Origin: Gammaproteobacteria bacterium
Lineage (GTDB): Bacteria > Pseudomonadota > Gammaproteobacteria > Arenicellales > Spongiicolonaceae
Assembly (NCBI GenBank): GCA_007570945.1
Contig: RKSH01000033.1
Span: 1-6,595 of the forward strand
Length of the DNA stretch: 6,595 nucleotides
Direction: 5' to 3'
Shown here: one piece after another, positions 1 through 5,876 of the stretch
Layout of the letters: each line of letters opens with the position of its first letter
Position numbering within the stretch: position 1 is the stretch's first letter
Position numbers and translations under genes: made by a program
The notes under the pieces: model-generated
Told to the model about the DNA's origin: nothing
Databases searched by the model: none
Seen by the model: only the letters and a program-made list of their open reading frames with translations

Positions 1-121
1 TAAAGTTGCGCGTGAACAAAATAACGCCGCCCACCAGCGGGTGGCGCAAGCGGCGGCGGTCGTCGTCGGTGAGGGCGGCGCCGGCGGTGTCCACCATCAA
101 ACAGCCGCGCGTTTTTTTCAT
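1..121 (-). CDS. nagZ: NagZ, beta-N-acetylhexosaminidase (N-terminal 40 codons; gene runs off the left edge)
   Basis: NagZ is the cytosolic glycoside hydrolase family 3 enzyme that removes GlcNAc from GlcNAc-anhydroMurNAc-peptides during peptidoglycan recycling. Only residues 1-40 are present. They carry the typical NagZ opening: a short strand ending in M-V-D (residues 9-11), then D-x-x-x-L-R-H-P-L-V-G-G-V-I-L-F-T-R-N-F near residues 21-40. This closely matches the HPLVGG-ILFTRN signature at the start of known NagZ proteins. The catalytic residues lie outside the window. The ATG at 121-119 overlaps the TGA of the preceding YkuD gene by 4 bases, and a GAGG ribosome binding site lies 7 bases upstream. 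The first codons contain a run of seven A's (ATG followed by lysine codons). The family call is firm; whether the rest of the gene is intact cannot be seen. Confidence 0.93.
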   Translation of the reverse strand, partial: MKKTRGCLMVDTAGAALTDDDRRRLRHPLVGGVILFTRNF

Positions 122-609
122 TCGCCGCCCTCACCTTCGGCGATAAAAACCGGGCAACCGACTTCCACCAGGTCAAACAATTTAATTACATCGCGGCAAC
201 TCATGCCGATGCAGCCATGCGACAGCGGTTTGCCGGGTACATCGTCGGGCGCGCCGTGGATGTAAATGTAGCGCGCCATGGTGTCGACCTGGCCGCCGCG
301 GTTGCGCCCCGGCTCGTCGCCGGACAGCCACAGGATGCGCGCCAGGATCCAGTCGCGCCGCGGATGGCGGCGGCGCAACTCGGCGGTGAAGATTTCGCCG
401 CTGGGGCGGCGCGCGCGGAACACCGTCCCGGGCGGGCAGCCGTCGCCGATGCGCATGCGCACCCGGTGGCGGCCGCGCGGCGTGCAGAAACTTCCGTTCA
501 CCTCGCCGGCGCCGTTTTTTGCCGTGGACACCGGCGCGCGCATCACCACCGCGCCGGAGTGGTCGCGCACGGTTAAACTTTGGCCGGCGATGGAAATGTG
601 AATTTCCAT
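118..609 (-). CDS. YkuD-domain protein, probably a cytosolic L,D-carboxypeptidase/L,D-transpeptidase
   Basis: This 163-residue protein belongs to the YkuD (L,D-transpeptidase catalytic) family, which uses a cysteine nucleophile to act on the L,D bond of peptidoglycan tetrapeptides. The active site is visible as H118-G119 followed by S130-H131-G132-C133, with C133 as nucleophile. Eleven residues separate H118 and S130, fewer than the 14-17 of the usual HX14-17[S/T]HGC motif. The Arg common two residues after the Cys (SHGCIRM) is Gly135 here. There is no signal peptide, membrane anchor, LysM or other binding domain: the chain begins directly with the YkuD fold. It is translationally coupled to nagZ (ATGA overlap), which encodes a cytosolic recycling enzyme. 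Together these favour a cytosolic role trimming recycled tetrapeptides, as described for the Acinetobacter YkuD protein ElsL/LdtK, rather than wall cross-linking. Its ATG directly abuts the TAA of the phosphatase gene, with no clear Shine-Dalgarno. Family certain, reaction inferred. Confidence 0.88.
   Translation of the reverse strand: MEIHISIAGQSLTVRDHSGAVVMRAPVSTAKNGAGEVNGSFCTPRGRHRVRMRIGDGCPPGTVFRARRPSGEIFTAELRRRHPRRDWILARILWLSGDEPGRNRGGQVDTMARYIYIHGAPDDVPGKPLSHGCIGMSCRDVIKLFDLVEVGCPVFIAEGEGGE
129..132 (-). promoter_or_regulatory. Ribosome binding site for nagZ
   Basis: GAGG on the minus strand, within AAGGTGAGG inside the last codons of the YkuD gene, 7 bases before the nagZ ATG. It supports the ATGA-overlap start at 121. 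Confidence 0.6.
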
Positions 610-1089
610 TTACAAGCCATGCTCGGCGCGCAACCCGGCCAACAGCGCGGCCGCGCCCTCCTCCAGCAAATCCAGCACCTCGGCAAAATGCCGCGCCGCG
701 CCGCCGAAATACGGGTCGGGGACGTCAACATTGCGCCCGGCATGCGCCATCATTAGACTGAGCTTGGCCGCCGCCCCGGCCGGCGCCAGCGCGCGCAGGT
801 GGGTGAGGTTGGCGCCGTCCATGGCGACGATGTGGTCAAAATCGTGGAAGTCACCCTTGCTGACCATGCGCGAGCGCTGGTCCCTTATGTCGATGCCGCG
901 CCGCGCGGCGGCCCGGGTTGCGCGGCGGTCGGGCGGCTGGCCGGGGCGCGCCATCAGGCCGGCGGAATCAACGCGGAAGTGTTCGGCAAGGCCGGCGGCT
1001 TCGGCTTGCCGGCGGAACACGCCTTCGGCGGTGGGCGAGCGGCAGATGTTGCCGAGGCAGACAAAAAGAATGTTCACGGCCCGCATCAT
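610..1089 (-). CDS. Low-molecular-weight protein-tyrosine phosphatase
   Basis: A 159-residue member of the low-molecular-weight phosphotyrosine protein phosphatase/arsenate reductase-like family, which is cytosolic. The P-loop C-x5-R-S is at residues 11-18 (CLGNICRS), with C11 the nucleophile and R17 binding phosphate, and P19-T20-A21-E22 follows as usual. The general acid is D125 in the D-P-Y-F-G-G motif (125-130; many members have DPYYGG). D41-S-A-G, the P53-D-R-R-A stretch and F84-D-x-I-V-A-M-D (84-91) also fit. Length is normal. The gene starts ATGATG; I chose the first ATG because it gives the 4-base ATGA overlap with kdsB, but the second (1086) is equally possible, and neither has a clear Shine-Dalgarno. 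A phosphatase gene next to kdsB is a known gammaproteobacterial arrangement. Its substrate cannot be told; bacterial homologues often act on tyrosine kinases of exopolysaccharide systems, none of which is visible here. Confidence 0.95.
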   Translation of the reverse strand: MMRAVNILFVCLGNICRSPTAEGVFRRQAEAAGLAEHFRVDSAGLMARPGQPPDRRATRAAARRGIDIRDQRSRMVSKGDFHDFDHIVAMDGANLTHLRALAPAGAAAKLSLMMAHAGRNVDVPDPYFGGAARHFAEVLDLLEEGAAALLAGLRAEHGL

Positions 1090-1868
1090 TTGGCATCAAA
1101 GGCGGTGAACATGCGGCGCGCCCGCTCCAACTGCTCGGGCGTGTCCACGCCGACGCCGCACGGGGTGGACGCCACCGCCATGGCAATGGCGTCGCCGTTG
1201 TGCAGCGCGCGCAACTGTTCCAGCTTTTGCGACAACTCTTCCGGCGGCGGCTCGAGCGAGGTGAATACTTTGAGGTACGCAACGCGGTACGCGTACAAAC
1301 CGAGGTGGCGGTGGTAGCTGCGAAAACCGTCACTCTCCGCCGCCGCGCCGGTTTCAAGGTGGCGGCGCATGGCGGGAGTGGCGCGGCGCGTGAAGTCCAG
1401 CGCGCAACCCGGGGATTTCACCTCGGACATCACCACTTTCACCACATGCAAATTGTCCGCATCCGCGGCGTGCAACTTTTCACATGCCGAAGCCATGGCG
1501 CTACCGGCATCAGCCAGGCGCGCCGCCACTTGTGCAACCACCGCCGGCGGCATCAGCGGCTCGTCGCCCTGCAGGTTGACCACAATTTCCCCGGCGTCCA
1601 GTTGCAGCATGGCCGCGGCCTGGGCGATGCGGTCGGTGCCGCTGGCGTGGTGGGTGCTGGTGAGGCACGCCTCAAAGTTGAAACTTTCCACGGCATCGGC
1701 GATGCGGCCGTCGTCGGTGGCCACCACCACCCGCCGCGCCCCGGCGGCGCGCGCCGCCTCCGCCACGCGCACAATCATCGGTTTGCCGGCAAGGTCGGCC
1801 AACGGCTTGCCGGGCAAGCGGCGCGATGCATGGCGCGCCGGGATGAGGACGGTGAACGGCGTGCTCAT
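1086..1868 (-). CDS. kdsB: KdsB, 3-deoxy-manno-octulosonate cytidylyltransferase (CMP-Kdo synthetase)
   Basis: KdsB couples CTP and Kdo to CMP-Kdo, the activated sugar used to build the LPS inner core; it acts in the cytosol. The 260-residue protein shows the family motifs in order: I-P-A-R-x-x-S-x-R-L-P-G-K-P-L (9-23), V-V-V-A-T-D-D (47-53), H74-x-S-G-T-D-R (74-80), V-N-L-Q-G-D-E-P (97-104), H188-L-G-L-Y-A-Y-R (188-195), K215-L-E-Q-L-R (215-220) and G-V-D-T-P-E-x-L-E (240-248). It is about 10 residues longer than typical. One usually conserved stretch, A-L-Y-F-S-R-A-x-I-P, reads ALDFTRRATP (156-165). The ATG overlaps the lpxK stop (ATGA). A perfect 8-bp hairpin lies immediately before the start, and no strong Shine-Dalgarno is seen, so translation probably depends on ribosomes finishing lpxK. 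The small ycaR-type gene often found between lpxK and kdsB is absent. Confidence 0.97.
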   Translation of the reverse strand: MSTPFTVLIPARHASRRLPGKPLADLAGKPMIVRVAEAARAAGARRVVVATDDGRIADAVESFNFEACLTSTHHASGTDRIAQAAAMLQLDAGEIVVNLQGDEPLMPPAVVAQVAARLADAGSAMASACEKLHAADADNLHVVKVVMSEVKSPGCALDFTRRATPAMRRHLETGAAAESDGFRSYHRHLGLYAYRVAYLKVFTSLEPPPEELSQKLEQLRALHNGDAIAMAVASTPCGVGVDTPEQLERARRMFTAFDAK

Positions 1869-2845
1869 ACGTCTTGTCCGCCGTGTCGGACAAGTTGGCG
1901 GACGCGTTGCAGAAATTCTTCTTCAAACGCGGCGGTGGTGACGGCGGACACTTTAAGAAACCACCAGTCGCCGCCAATGCCGGCCAGGGCCTCGCACTTG
2001 ACGGCGTCTTTTTCGGTCATCAGCAATGGCGCGCCGCGCGGCAAATCTTTTGGACGGTAGCGGTGATGGTCGGCAAAGGCGCGGGCGTTGACGATGGCGC
2101 CGAGCGATTCCAGTTGACGGAAAAACCGCCGCGGCGCGGCGGTGCCGGCGATGGCGTTGACCGTGGCGCCGGCAAATGCATTCGGCGGCCGGGTTTTTTC
2201 CGCGTCCGTGAGGCTGACAAAACATTCCGGCACGATGCGGAACTCGCTGCCAAAAGTGAGGCTGAAGTCCACGGTGCGCAGCCGCGACGGCATCTCGCGC
2301 AACGGCCCGGCCGGCAGGCAAAAACCGTTGCCGAACCCGGCCGACACCGCGACTTCCAAATCGCGCGGCAGGCGGTGGTGCTGCAAACCGTCGTCGCTCA
2401 GCAACACATCGGGCCGCCCGTCCACCGCCGCCAGCAAGTGGCGGGCGGCGGCCAGGCGCGCCGGGCCGGCCGCCACCGGGCATGCGGCGCGGCGCGCCAA
2501 CAGCACCGACTCGTCGCCCACTTCGCCCGGGTCGCCGCCGCCGTGCACCATCCGCGGCCACACTGAGGCGCGGCCGCCGTAGCCGCTGCACACAACCGCC
2601 GGCCGCAGGCCGGCCTCGCGCAGCAACTCCGCCAGCCGCACGGTGAGCGGCGTCTTGCCGCCGCCGCCGATGCTGATGCCGCCGACCACCACCAACGGAA
2701 CGCCGAGTGGTTTTTCGCGCCGCGCGCGGCGGATGTGCAGCCGGCGGCGTGCCGCCGTCACCAAGCGGTAGACAATGCTGAGCGGCCACAGCGCGATGCT
2801 CAGCACGGTCACGCGCTGCCAGAATTCGGGCGCCATCACAATCAC
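1865..2845 (-). CDS. lpxK: LpxK, tetraacyldisaccharide 4'-kinase
   Basis: LpxK phosphorylates the 4' position of the tetraacyl disaccharide 1-phosphate to give lipid IVA, at the cytosolic face of the inner membrane. The 326-residue protein has a hydrophobic N-terminal segment (about 8-30, with L-W-P-L-S-x-x-Y-x-L-V), typical of the membrane-associated helix. The P-loop is at about 55-66 (G-G-I-S-I-G-G-G-G-K-T-P, K64). GDES is at 110-113, DDGLQHHRL at 151-159, L-P-A-G-P-L-R-E at 177-184, A-D-H-H at 258-261 and MTEKDAVKC at 276-284. Length is normal. Two sites depart from the usual sequence: the P-loop GGTGKT/GGNGKT is GGGGKT, and SRGYGG is CSGYGG (86-91). The GTG at 2845 was chosen because GGAG stands 8 bases upstream and because GTGA overlaps the msbA stop; an ATG three codons in (2836) is the alternative. 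kdsB follows with an ATGA overlap. Confidence 0.96.
   Translation of the reverse strand: MIVMAPEFWQRVTVLSIALWPLSIVYRLVTAARRRLHIRRARREKPLGVPLVVVGGISIGGGGKTPLTVRLAELLREAGLRPAVVCSGYGGRASVWPRMVHGGGDPGEVGDESVLLARRAACPVAAGPARLAAARHLLAAVDGRPDVLLSDDGLQHHRLPRDLEVAVSAGFGNGFCLPAGPLREMPSRLRTVDFSLTFGSEFRIVPECFVSLTDAEKTRPPNAFAGATVNAIAGTAAPRRFFRQLESLGAIVNARAFADHHRYRPKDLPRGAPLLMTEKDAVKCEALAGIGGDWWFLKVSAVTTAAFEEEFLQRVRQLVRHGGQDV
1873..1894 (-). promoter_or_regulatory. Perfect inverted repeat (8-bp stem, 6-base loop) directly upstream of kdsB
   Basis: On the minus strand CTTGTCCG and CGGACAAG flank the loop ACACGG; the 3' arm ends 4 bases before the kdsB ATG at 1868. It lies within the final lpxK codons (residues L-V-R-H-G-G-Q). 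As RNA it would put the kdsB ribosome-binding region in a stem, so kdsB initiation would need ribosomes translating lpxK to open it. No T-run follows, so it is not a Rho-independent terminator. The repeat is seen directly; the regulatory role is inferred. Confidence 0.5.
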
Positions 2846-4629
2846 GTTGCACTCTCCGCGCTCTTGGCGGCGCGCGCGCGCGCCTGGTGCAGCGCGGCGT
2901 AGGCGCCGTTTTGCGCCAAGAGGGTCTGGTGGCCGCCGCTTTCAATGATGCGGCCGTGGTCCAGCACGATGATGTTGTCGGCGTGCTCCACGGTGCTGAG
3001 GCGGTGGGCGATGACGATGGTGGTGCGGTCCTTGGTGAGGTTGTCCATGGCTTCCTGAATTAAACTCTCGGAATGGGTGTCCAAAGACGAAGTCGCCTCA
3101 TCCAGCACCAAAAGCGGCGCGTTTTTGTACAGCGCGCGGGCGATGGACACGCGCTGGCGCTGGCCGCCGGAAAGTTGCGCGCCGCCCTCGCCGACGTTGG
3201 TGGCCAGGCCGGCCGGCAGGCGGTCGGTGAATTCGTCGACGCGGGCGGCGCGCGCCACCTCCTCCAATCGCCGCCGGTCCACCGCGGAGTCGGCAACGCC
3301 GTAGGTGATGTTGCCGGCGATGCTGAGGTTGAACAGCACGTTGTCCTGCGACACCAGCGCGATGCGGCGGCGCAACTCGCGCAGGCCAAGGCGGTTGATG
3401 TCGGCGCCGTCGATGCAAATCGTGCCGCCGCCGGCCTGGTACAGCCGCAGCAGCATGGCGACGATGGTGGACTTGCCGCTGCCGGTGCGGCCCACTAGGG
3501 CCGTGGTTTCACCGGCGCCGACGCTGAAGGTGATGTCATGCAAAACGGCGCCGCGGCCGGGGTAGGCGAAATTGACATGATGGAAAGTGACGGCGCCGCC
3601 GGTGGAAGCGGTGGTTGCACCGCCATCGGCGGCGGTTTCGGGGTCGCTTTCGGCGGGCTCGTCCAGCACTGTGAACACGCTTTCGGCGCCGGCGAGTCCG
3701 CTTTGCACCGAGGCGTTGACATTGGCCAGCCGGCGCATGGGCGCCATCAGCATGCCGGTGGCGACAATGTAGGAGGTGAAGGAGCCGGCGCTGAAGTCGG
3801 CGAAGTGACTGAACCATGTGACTAACATCAACACCGCGGCCACGCCGCAGCCGACCACCAACAGCAGCAGCGACACGCTGATGCTGGAGATGGCGGCGTG
3901 CTTCAGCAATAGGCGGGTGTTGCGGCGCGCGGCGGCGGTGAAGCGCCCGGATTCGTAGGCGTGGCCGTCGTAAACTTTCACCAGCCGCTGGCCGTTGAAC
4001 GCCTCGCGGGAGATTTCGGTAATCACCCCCATGCTGTCCTGAATGGCGCGGCTGACGTTGCGAAAGCGGCGGCCGGCGGCGCGCACCACAAACACCGCCA
4101 GCGGCGCAAGCAAAAGAAAAACCGCGGTCAGCGACAGGTTAAGCCACGCCATCCAGCCGAGCAGAAACAAAACCGTCAGCGAGTCCTTAATTAAAATGCG
4201 CACCGCCGTGGTGCACGCGCCGGACACCTGCTCCACATGAAAAATCAGTTTCGCCACCAGCGAGCCGGAGGAATGCGCGTCATACCACGCCGCCGGCATG
4301 CGCACCATGCGCCCGAACATGCGCACGCGCAAATCCTGAATGGTTTTGCGCGCCACCCAGGCCAGGCCGTAGGTGTCGGCAAATGTGCCGAAGCCGCGCA
4401 GCACAAACACGCCGATTAAAAGCAGCGGCATGACGGTGATGAAACCCACGTCGCGGGCGACAAAGCCCCGGTCGGTGATGGGCTTCAGCAACGCCACAAA
4501 GGCGGCGTCGGCGGCGGCGACCACCACCATGCCGAAAACCGCCACCGCAAAAACCGCGCGGTACGGCCACACCTGGGACAGCAATCTTTTGTACAGGCGA
4601 ATGCCGCCGGGTTTTTCTTGCGCGCTCAT
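2842..4629 (-). CDS. msbA: MsbA, lipid A/phospholipid ABC exporter (permease-ATPase half transporter)
   Basis: MsbA is a homodimeric inner-membrane ABC exporter that flips core-lipid A from the inner to the outer leaflet. The 595-residue protein has an N-terminal transmembrane domain (hydrophobic stretches near 25-47, 63-79, 150-160, 166-183, 249-272 and 280-296). The nucleotide-binding domain runs from about 345, with Walker A GRTGSGKST (380-388), Q-loop A-L-V-S-Q (424-428), signature LSGGQRQR (486-493), Walker B L-L-V-L-D-E (506-511, E511 catalytic) and the H-loop I-A-H-R (540-543, H542). Length fits the family (E. coli about 582). The reading frame is open further upstream, but the ATG at 4629 is right: it overlaps the methyltransferase stop as ATGA, and homologues begin at this point. 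No Shine-Dalgarno is visible before it. lpxK follows with a GTGA overlap, the classic msbA-lpxK pair. The C-terminal A-R-A-R-A-A tail comes from an alternating GC run. Confidence 0.96.
   Translation of the reverse strand: MSAQEKPGGIRLYKRLLSQVWPYRAVFAVAVFGMVVVAAADAAFVALLKPITDRGFVARDVGFITVMPLLLIGVFVLRGFGTFADTYGLAWVARKTIQDLRVRMFGRMVRMPAAWYDAHSSGSLVAKLIFHVEQVSGACTTAVRILIKDSLTVLFLLGWMAWLNLSLTAVFLLLAPLAVFVVRAAGRRFRNVSRAIQDSMGVITEISREAFNGQRLVKVYDGHAYESGRFTAAARRNTRLLLKHAAISSISVSLLLLVVGCGVAAVLMLVTWFSHFADFSAGSFTSYIVATGMLMAPMRRLANVNASVQSGLAGAESVFTVLDEPAESDPETAADGGATTASTGGAVTFHHVNFAYPGRGAVLHDITFSVGAGETTALVGRTGSGKSTIVAMLLRLYQAGGGTICIDGADINRLGLRELRRRIALVSQDNVLFNLSIAGNITYGVADSAVDRRRLEEVARAARVDEFTDRLPAGLATNVGEGGAQLSGGQRQRVSIARALYKNAPLLVLDEATSSLDTHSESLIQEAMDNLTKDRTTIVIAHRLSTVEHADNIIVLDHGRIIESGGHQTLLAQNGAYAALHQARARAAKSAESAT
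2854..2857 (-). promoter_or_regulatory. Ribosome binding site deciding the lpxK GTG start
   Basis: GGAG on the minus strand (within GGAGAG), inside the end of msbA. It is 8 bases before the GTG at 2845 but 17 before the ATG at 2836, so it favours the GTG start that overlaps the msbA stop. Confidence 0.65.
2869..2884. repeat. 16-bp perfect palindrome of alternating G/C near the end of msbA
   Basis: GG(CG)6CC reads identically on both strands and contains 14 bases of strict G/C alternation. It encodes the Ala-Arg-Ala-Arg tail of MsbA (residues about 583-587). Alternating GC runs are Z-DNA-prone and liable to slip, but here the tract may be only a by-product of GC-rich Ala/Arg codons. Confidence 0.4.
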
Positions 4630-5840
4630 ATGTATTTGCCGGCGCGCAGTTTTGCCTTGAGTTCGGCCATGGTGCCGGCGCCCTTGAGCAGGTTGCAGTG
4701 GCTGCACATGAGTTGCAGGTTTGCGTCCACATCGGCGCCGCCCTTGGATTTGGGGGTTCTGTGGTCGAGGTGCATGCGGCGAATTTGGAAATGCCCATCG
4801 CAGCCGCGGCAAAAGCCCTCCTGCCTTCCATACAGGATGTGCCTAATGTCTTTGCTTCTTTTTTGCGCGCCGTCGGTGCGGATGGGAAACGTTTGCATGT
4901 GGTGGATTTGCAATTTTTCCAGCGAGCGGCGGTCACCGACCATCACCTCTTTTTTCATCCGTTGCATGACCAACTCCATGGCCTTGGGCGATATGTCAAT
5001 CCCGATCCACCGCCGCCCCTCTATCTCGGCGGCGATGAGGGTGGTGGCGCAGCCGCAAAACGGATCCAGCACGACATCGCCGGCGTTGCTCGCCGCCCGC
5101 ACCAGATACTGCAGGAGCTTCAGCGGTTTCTGGGTGGGGTAGCCGGTGCGTTCCTTGGCCATGGCATTCAGCGACGGCAGCGCGAAGACATCGTCCGGGG
5201 TTTTTCCCTTGGGAATTGCCCGGCCTTTTTGCCCGCCCCTGGTGTACCGCCACTCGGTCATCCCGCTTTCAAACGGAGCCAGCACGTTCTCGCGGTTGAA
5301 AGTCCACTCCTCGCCTTTGCCGTACCAGTAAATGGTGTCGTGGGATTTGGCGAACTGTTTTTTTCCGCGCGAGGCGTTTTTGTAATGCCAGATGAATTGG
5401 TTAATCAAACGGCCGGCGCCAAAAACAGCGTCCAGCAGCCCCTTAATCTCGCACCCCATGGTGGGGTCGCAGTGCAAACACAGGGAGCCCTCCGGCTTCA
5501 GGATTCGGCGCATTTGAATGATGCGCACCGCCATGTAGAGCAAATACGCCTTGCCGTCTTTTCCCCGGATTTCGCCGTAGGCGTGAATCAGGGTTCCGAG
5601 TTTCGGATGCTGTTCCGATATTTCCCCCAGCCACTCATCCTTGACCTCGTCCCAGGTCCAGCGGTCCTTGAAATGCGCGCCGGCCGCCTTGCTTCCGATG
5701 GGGGCGGAAAAGTTTTTGTTTTTATTAAACGGAGGATCGGCGTAAATTAAATCAACGCTCGCGCTGTTGATGCCCCGCATAATCTCAACGTTGTCGCCGG
5801 TGAAAATGGAGCGGTTTGCAATTTGCTGTCTGCCTGTCAT
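4626..5840 (-). CDS. Beta-class site-specific DNA methyltransferase fused to a C-terminal HNH nuclease-like domain
   Basis: A 404-residue protein with two domains. Residues 1 to about 295 form an amino-methyltransferase (N6-adenine or N4-cytosine) of beta-class order: catalytic motif IV A-D-P-P-F (34-38) comes first, then I-L-K-P-x-G-S (113-119), I150-W-H-Y-K, the probable target-recognition region (about 175-230), motif X G-Y-P-T-Q-K-P (233-239), SAM-binding motif I DPFCGCATT (259-267) and GIDIS (280-284). Residues about 335-388 look like an McrA-type HNH fold: C344-x2-C347, L-D-H (358-360), S-K-G-G (365-368), N374, C379-x2-C382-N-L-L-K-G. The paired cysteines suggest a structural zinc. The ATG at 5840 has AAGG 8 bases upstream; the stop overlaps msbA's start (ATGA). 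GC content is clearly below that of its neighbours, suggesting acquisition by transfer. No separate restriction gene is visible. Recognition sequence and nuclease activity cannot be read from the sequence. Confidence 0.93.
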   Translation of the reverse strand: MTGRQQIANRSIFTGDNVEIMRGINSASVDLIYADPPFNKNKNFSAPIGSKAAGAHFKDRWTWDEVKDEWLGEISEQHPKLGTLIHAYGEIRGKDGKAYLLYMAVRIIQMRRILKPEGSLCLHCDPTMGCEIKGLLDAVFGAGRLINQFIWHYKNASRGKKQFAKSHDTIYWYGKGEEWTFNRENVLAPFESGMTEWRYTRGGQKGRAIPKGKTPDDVFALPSLNAMAKERTGYPTQKPLKLLQYLVRAASNAGDVVLDPFCGCATTLIAAEIEGRRWIGIDISPKAMELVMQRMKKEVMVGDRRSLEKLQIHHMQTFPIRTDGAQKRSKDIRHILYGRQEGFCRGCDGHFQIRRMHLDHRTPKSKGGADVDANLQLMCSHCNLLKGAGTMAELKAKLRAGKYI

Positions 5841-5848
5841 CGGTCCAG

Positions 5849-5852
5849 CCTT
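5849..5852 (-). promoter_or_regulatory. Ribosome binding site for the methyltransferase
   Basis: AAGG on the minus strand (within GAAAGG) in the spacer after greA, 8 bases before the ATG at 5840. It gives this gene an independent initiation signal, unlike msbA downstream, which has none visible. Confidence 0.6.
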
Positions 5853-5861
5853 TCGCCAAGG

Positions 5862-5876
5862 CCGCGGCGGCCGCGG
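5862..5876 (-). repeat. GC-only inverted repeat in the greA-methyltransferase spacer
   Basis: CCGCGG, a 3-base loop, then CCGCGG, starting right after the greA stop codon. An overlapping alternative pairing is GGCCGC/GCGGCC (5860-5872). No U-run follows in the transcript, so it is not a classical terminator. It could protect an mRNA end or lower readthrough from greA, or be chance in GC-rich DNA. Confidence 0.3.

Noticed and set aside
1873..1894. Rho-independent terminator between lpxK and kdsB
   Set aside because: The stem is real but no U-run follows in the minus-strand transcript. It lies inside the lpxK coding end, immediately before the kdsB start.
918..2060. A 380-codon open frame on the plus strand opposite the phosphatase, kdsB and the end of lpxK
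   Set aside because: The translation is Arg/His/Gly-rich with no recognisable motif, and it lies opposite clearly conserved genes. Long antisense frames are expected in GC-rich DNA.
4630..4812. A 61-residue N-terminal extension of MsbA
   Set aside because: It lies inside the HNH domain codons, is Arg/Pro-rich and unlike MsbA. The ATG at 4629 gives the ATGA overlap and the family start.
4626..5100. Possible separate HNH gene instead of a fusion
   Set aside because: The reading frame is continuous from motif IV to the HNH cysteines, with no stop and no start with a ribosome site between the two domains.
4698..5750. A 350-codon open frame on the plus strand opposite the methyltransferase
   Set aside because: No family motif is visible, and the minus-strand frame has full methyltransferase and HNH signatures. 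Antisense shadow.
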